Below are positions 60,643-64,000 of a DNA stretch of 64,000 bases, in pieces. The DNA is taken from positions 1,509,330 through 1,573,329 of the forward strand of contig JAJEEG010000006.1 in assembly GCA_022821085.1 (NCBI GenBank), in the 5' to 3' direction. Positions within the stretch are counted from its first letter, which is position 1. Every line of letters begins with the position of its first letter. The position numbers and the translations under genes are program-made. The notes under the pieces are model-generated. The model had not been told where the DNA came from, made no database searches, and saw nothing but the letters and a program-made list of their open reading frames with translations. Source of the DNA: Candidatus Latescibacterota bacterium. Its GTDB lineage: Bacteria > JAAXHH01.

Positions 60643-62060
60643 AGGTCGTCGTGGTCGGCGGGGGCATCGCGGGATTGAGCGCGGCCCACCGGCTGGCGGA
60701 ATCCGGACGTCCCGGACTGGAAGTGACGCTGCTTGAGCGGTCGGGCCGTTTTGGCGGAACGATACGTACAGTCGAGCGTGACGGCTGCCTGGTCGAACTG
60801 GGACCGGATTCCTTTCTCACATCCAAGCCCTGGCTGTCGGATCTCGCGGGCCGCCTGGGTGTGGCCGACCGGATCATCCCCACCGCGCGGACCCATCGCA
60901 GGTCCCACGTGGTCCATCGCGGAAAGCTGCATCCGTTGCCCGACGGTTTTCTGATGATGGCGCCCACGCGGTTCTGGCCCATGGTGGCCACTTCCCTCTT
61001 CTCGTGGAAGGGCAAGGCCCGGTGCGCTCTGGACCTGGTACTGCCCCGGGGAACCGGAACCGGCGATGAGAGTCTTGGCGCCTTCGTACGCAGGCGGTTC
61101 GGCGGCGAAGTGCTCGAGCGGGTCGTACAGCCCCTCATCGGCGGCATCTACGCGGGCGACCCGGACACCCTCAGCCTGAAGGCCACCATCCCGCGGTTCT
61201 TCGAGATGGAACAGCGTCACCGCAGCGTCATCAAGGCCATGGTCGCGCAGCGGCGCGCGGCCGCGAGGCAACAGCGCGGGACGGCCGGCAGCGGGGCCCG
61301 TTACGGCGAACTGGCTTCCTTCGACCGGGGCATGGAAATCATCGTGCAGGCACTGCTCCGGCAACTGCCTTCGGACGCCATGCATACCCGGGCCGAAGTG
61401 ACGCGTCTGACCCGTGCCGGGAGCGGCTGGAACCTGTCCTGCGGCGAAGGGCGGCGTTTCGATGCGGACGGCGTCATTCTCGCCGTGCCCTCCCGACATG
61501 CCGCGGGATTGCTGCACGGCACCGACACGGATCTTTACGAAGAGCTGGCGGCCATCCCCCACGCGTCGTCGGCCGTCATGAACCTTGCGTACCGGCGTTC
61601 GGACGTGCCCCATCCGCTGGACTGCTTCGGTTTCGTGGTGCCCGCGGTAGAGGATCGGAAAATCATCGCCTGCACCTTCAGCAGCGTGAAGTTTCCGAAC
61701 CGGGCGCCGGAAGGCCTCGTCCTGTTGCGCGTGTTTTTGGGTGGCATGCTCCAGCAGGAGCTGCTCCAATCCGGCGACGAGATCCTGCTGCGGATCGTAC
61801 GCGGGGAATTACGGGACCTGATGGGCATCGAAAACGAGCCGCTACACTCCGAACTCGCGCGCTATCCGGACGCCATGCCCCAGTACCTGGTCGGCCATGG
61901 CCGACGCGTTGAGCGGATCGAATCGCTGCTCGGACGGCATCTCGGGCTTGCACTGGCGGGCAATGCCTACGGGGGCGTGGGCCTGCCGGATTGCGTTCGC
62001 TCGGGAGAACAGGCGGCGGAACGGATCCTGGGCGGAGCGGATCCCGGCCAGTTCACCTGA
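60639..62060 (+). CDS. hemY: Protoporphyrinogen oxidase (HemY/HemG-type, FAD)
   Basis: 473-aa FAD-dependent amine-oxidase-fold enzyme that oxidises protoporphyrinogen IX, or coproporphyrinogen III, by six electrons. The dinucleotide motif VVVGGGIAGLSAAHRLAE spans about 3-20. LLERSGRFGGTIRT and LGPDSFLTSKPW follow, and FVRRRFGGEVLERVVQPLIGGIYAGDP is a clear family segment. The C-terminal LALAGNAYGGVGLPDCVRSGEQAAERIL closes the FAD site. It overlaps the hemE stop by 4 bp (ATGA), showing one operon. It is convergent with and overlaps the HemL-like gene by 8 bp. Confidence 0.94.
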   Translation: MKVVVVGGGIAGLSAAHRLAESGRPGLEVTLLERSGRFGGTIRTVERDGCLVELGPDSFLTSKPWLSDLAGRLGVADRIIPTARTHRRSHVVHRGKLHPLPDGFLMMAPTRFWPMVATSLFSWKGKARCALDLVLPRGTGTGDESLGAFVRRRFGGEVLERVVQPLIGGIYAGDPDTLSLKATIPRFFEMEQRHRSVIKAMVAQRRAAARQQRGTAGSGARYGELASFDRGMEIIVQALLRQLPSDAMHTRAEVTRLTRAGSGWNLSCGEGRRFDADGVILAVPSRHAAGLLHGTDTDLYEELAAIPHASSAVMNLAYRRSDVPHPLDCFGFVVPAVEDRKIIACTFSSVKFPNRAPEGLVLLRVFLGGMLQQELLQSGDEILLRIVRGELRDLMGIENEPLHSELARYPDAMPQYLVGHGRRVERIESLLGRHLGLALAGNAYGGVGLPDCVRSGEQAAERILGGADPGQFT

Positions 62061-63399
62061 CCAGCCTCCTGAAGGGTTCCTTCTTGAGGTCGCACTCCAG
62101 CAGTTCCGCCACGTTGCCGCGTTCCAAGCCTGATTTGATGAGCCCGAAGACCTCGGCAGCCGCCTCGCCCAGTTGACGGACGTCTTCTTCCGTGTGGGCC
62201 ATGGTGACCCGGAACGAGGTCGGGGTAAAGATGCCCCGGCGGGACATCTCCTGGACGAACAGCGTGGAGACGATGGGGGCGAGTTCCGGATCGGGCAGGT
62301 CGAAGGAGAGGCTGGGATTATAGGAAAGTCCGACGCAGGCGCCGGGCAGTCCGGCGCTCGCGAAGGCTTCGTTGATGGTCTTCTTGACCAGTTCGCCCAT
62401 GGCAGCGAAGAAGGCTTCCGAATTCCGTCGCTTCAGTTCGCGAATGGTGGTCAGCGCGGCGGCCAGGCCCACGTTGTCGCTCCAGTAGGAACTGGATACG
62501 AACATCGAAGCGGCGGGCGCCATGGCCTCGCGGGACCCCACGACGGCGCCCATGGCGTATCCGTTCGACATGGCCTTGGCCAGGGTGGTCACGTCGGGCG
62601 TCACCCCGGTATACTCCTGGAACCCACCGATGCGGAAGCGCCAGCCGCAGGACACCTCGTCGAATACCAGCAGCGCGCCGTGTTCGTGGGCTAGCGACTT
62701 GACGGCTTCCAGATAGCCGGATGGCGGGAGTTCGGACCGCGCGGGCTCCATCATGACCGCCGCGACCTGACCCTCGTGCTTTCTCAGCAGGTCCGACAGC
62801 ATGTCCAGATCGCCGTATGTGAAGGGGATGGCGGTGCCCGCGAGGACGCGCGGCACGCCGATCGGCTCGATGCCGGCGAAAGGGTACTCGCCGCTCTCCG
62901 GATCGACGAGGTAGTTTGCGGACTGGTACCAGTCGTGCCAGCCGTGGTAGCCACAGAAGAGGATGATGTCCCTGCCGGTCGTCCCCCGCACGATCCGCGC
63001 CGCCAGGGCGCAGGTCTCTCCCCCCGCCTTGGCGTACCGCACCATCTCGGCGCTGGGGATGGTATCGACGAGTTCCTCGGCCAGTTCGATTTCCAGCGGA
63101 CCATTCAGCGTGTAGATACTGCCCCGGTCGATCTGTTCCTTCACCGCCCCGTCCACCACGTCATCGGCGTGACCCAGGATGATGGCGCTGACCGCGTTCA
63201 TCATGTCCAGGTACTCGTTTCCGTCCACGTCCACGAATCGGGCGCCCTTGGCGCTTTCAGCGTAGACGGGGCTGACGCCGTTGGCAAACTGGCTTGCCCG
63301 GCGGCTGATCAATTGCGTCCAGCCGGGGATCAGATCCTCGGCCCGCCGGTACATGCGCATGGACTGTTCTACGGAACGGGTGACGGACATTTGGACCAT
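62053..63399 (-). CDS. Glutamate-1-semialdehyde aminotransferase-like class III aminotransferase
   Basis: 448-aa PLP enzyme of the HemL/class III group. Features are GARFVDVDGNEYLDMMNAVSAIILGHA, RYAKAGGETCALAARIVRGTTGRDII, LVFDEVSCGWRFRIGGFQEYTGVTPDVTTLAKAMSNGYAMGAVVG with the PLP lysine in LAKAMSNG. True HemL reads VRFVNSGTEA in the second block; here it is RYAKAGGETCA, so it is probably a related aminomutase or transaminase rather than HemL itself, despite the hem genes beside it. The start at 63399 has a nearby alternative ATG at 63390 with a better ribosome site. Confidence 0.85.
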   Translation of the reverse strand: MVQMSVTRSVEQSMRMYRRAEDLIPGWTQLISRRASQFANGVSPVYAESAKGARFVDVDGNEYLDMMNAVSAIILGHADDVVDGAVKEQIDRGSIYTLNGPLEIELAEELVDTIPSAEMVRYAKAGGETCALAARIVRGTTGRDIILFCGYHGWHDWYQSANYLVDPESGEYPFAGIEPIGVPRVLAGTAIPFTYGDLDMLSDLLRKHEGQVAAVMMEPARSELPPSGYLEAVKSLAHEHGALLVFDEVSCGWRFRIGGFQEYTGVTPDVTTLAKAMSNGYAMGAVVGSREAMAPAASMFVSSSYWSDNVGLAAALTTIRELKRRNSEAFFAAMGELVKKTINEAFASAGLPGACVGLSYNPSLSFDLPDPELAPIVSTLFVQEMSRRGIFTPTSFRVTMAHTEEDVRQLGEAAAEVFGLIKSGLERGNVAELLECDLKKEPFRRLVR

Positions 63400-63433
63400 C
63401 CTTTCCTGGTGGCTATGTGTTGCTGCTTCGGGT

Positions 63434-64000
63434 TCAACTACGCGGCCTGTGCCAGGGCTTGAACAGGGCGCGCTGGTCGTCGTCCCAGCGCGCGAAAGTG
63501 GATTCGGTCACATAGGGCAGTTCATCCATGGTCGCCTGGTTCTGCGACAGCATCCAGTAGGGCCCGTAGCCCACGTGGATGGTCTTTCGCACCTGGCCGG
63601 ACCGGTTGGTAACGCCGCCGTGACGCAGGTTTTCCGTGAACAGGATGGCGTCGCCGGCCTCGACTTCCAGCGCGACCATGCCGGGTTCCTCGTCCGGGTC
63701 GCCGCCATAGGGGCAGGGCAGGTTCGTCTTGTGGGTTCCGGGAACGACGCTGAATGCGCCCTGGTCCCGGGAAACATCGTGTATGAAGTAGATCATGCGC
63801 ACCATCATGCAGTCGATACCGTTGGCGTTGAACCCGTACCGGTACTTCTGATTCTCGGGCCGCATGCCGCCGTGTGAGCCCGATTGGTTGCCGCGGTACC
63901 GAATCCGGATCTCGGAGTTGTTGATCGTGGCCCTGCCCTGGACGATCCCGCCGATATAATCCATGGTGCGCGCGTCGTTCACCAGCACGTCGAACCGCTC
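63434..64000 (-). CDS. PhyH family dioxygenase (N-terminal part beyond window)
   Basis: C-terminal 188 residues of a PhyH-type Fe(II)/2-oxoglutarate oxygenase; the frame stays open to the window edge, so the start is off the right end. The core segment DCMMVRMIYFIHDVSRDQGAFSVVPGTHK is typical, and the distal iron histidine and 2-oxoglutarate Arg lie in NLRHGGVTNRSGQVRKTIHVGY. Where other members have an HxD, this protein has SHGGMRPENQ, so iron ligation cannot be assigned with certainty. It differs from the PhyH protein at 15624. It ends 35 bp before the HemL-like gene start and probably shares its transcript. Confidence 0.8.
   Translation of the reverse strand, partial: ERFDVLVNDARTMDYIGGIVQGRATINNSEIRIRYRGNQSGSHGGMRPENQKYRYGFNANGIDCMMVRMIYFIHDVSRDQGAFSVVPGTHKTNLPCPYGGDPDEEPGMVALEVEAGDAILFTENLRHGGVTNRSGQVRKTIHVGYGPYWMLSQNQATMDELPYVTESTFARWDDDQRALFKPWHRPRS

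Noticed and set aside
62053-63399. Naming the class III aminotransferase hemL because it adjoins hem genes
   Set aside because: A key block differs from true HemL (RYAKAGGETCA rather than VRFVNSGTEA), so only the wider family is claimed.

Overview
The window is GC-rich bacterial chromosome, densely packed with genes on both strands. No rRNA, tRNA, CRISPR array, transposase, integrase or phage gene was seen. Several traits point to an uncultured Gram-negative-type lineage of the kind often recovered as metagenome bins (Latescibacterota, Poribacteria, Gemmatimonadota and relatives). These are three Gfo/Idh/MocA oxidoreductases, two PhyH dioxygenases, a xylose-isomerase-like TIM barrel, the futalosine menaquinone route, lipoproteins, and a MoxR/DUF58/VWA/DUF4175 block. 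That placement is inference; the sequence contains no marker that settles it.

Layout. 1-4.2 kb (minus): tyrosyl-tRNA synthetase (last few residues off the edge), an oxidoreductase, a small unknown protein and an AAA/DUF4143 ATPase. 4.3-5.1 kb: a GNAT acetyltransferase whose leader carries 10-bp repeats. 5.1-14.4 kb (minus): a sugar ABC importer without an ATPase gene, a DUF72 protein, 2-oxoacid dehydrogenase E2, E1beta and E1alpha, lipB and a nitrilase-family amidase. 14.4-16.5 kb (minus): a TIM-barrel isomerase and a PhyH dioxygenase. 16.7-25.4 kb (plus): a UDP-xylose synthase-like enzyme, then MoxR, DUF58, BatA/VWA and DUF4175 proteins. 25.5-28.7 kb: an HDAC-family amidohydrolase, an aldo/keto reductase, lexA and a GerW/YtfJ-like protein. 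28.7-33.7 kb: an OPT-like transporter with a lipoprotein, an oxidoreductase and a DUF815 ATPase. 33.9-37.9 kb: a molybdenum hydroxylase (FAD, 2Fe-2S and Mo subunits), then a terminator and a MoaD/ThiS-like protein. 37.9-41.6 kb (minus): Tex and a SelA-like PLP enzyme. 41.9-47.5 kb (plus): menaquinone genes (UbiD-like, mqnE, mqnC, mqnA) and a DUF362 protein. 47.6-54.4 kb: two class V aminotransferases, a STAS protein, an IorA-like oxidoreductase and an acyl-CoA synthetase. 54.4-58.8 kb: an M50 protease, a TPR protein, mobA, rsmI and an oxidoreductase. 59.1-64 kb: a HemD-like/HemE fusion, protoporphyrinogen oxidase, a HemL-like aminotransferase and a truncated PhyH gene.

Functional links. LipB would lipoylate the E2 encoded just downstream. 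MobA and the MoaD-like protein fit cofactor supply to the molybdenum hydroxylase. The mqn block and the hem genes supply quinone and haem for respiration. The MoxR block looks like an envelope or chaperone system.

The most unusual signals are not genes. (1) Short direct repeats span or abut many stop codons, and in two convergent gene pairs each repeat copy supplies the stop of one gene. (2) A 9-bp GC-rich repeat recurs in frame in four unrelated proteins and in two intergenic spacers. (3) Many predicted promoters share an extended -35, CGCTTGAC. The fusion of a HemD-like half domain to HemE, and an IorA-like protein with neither its ferredoxin domain nor IorB, are the most interesting protein-level oddities.
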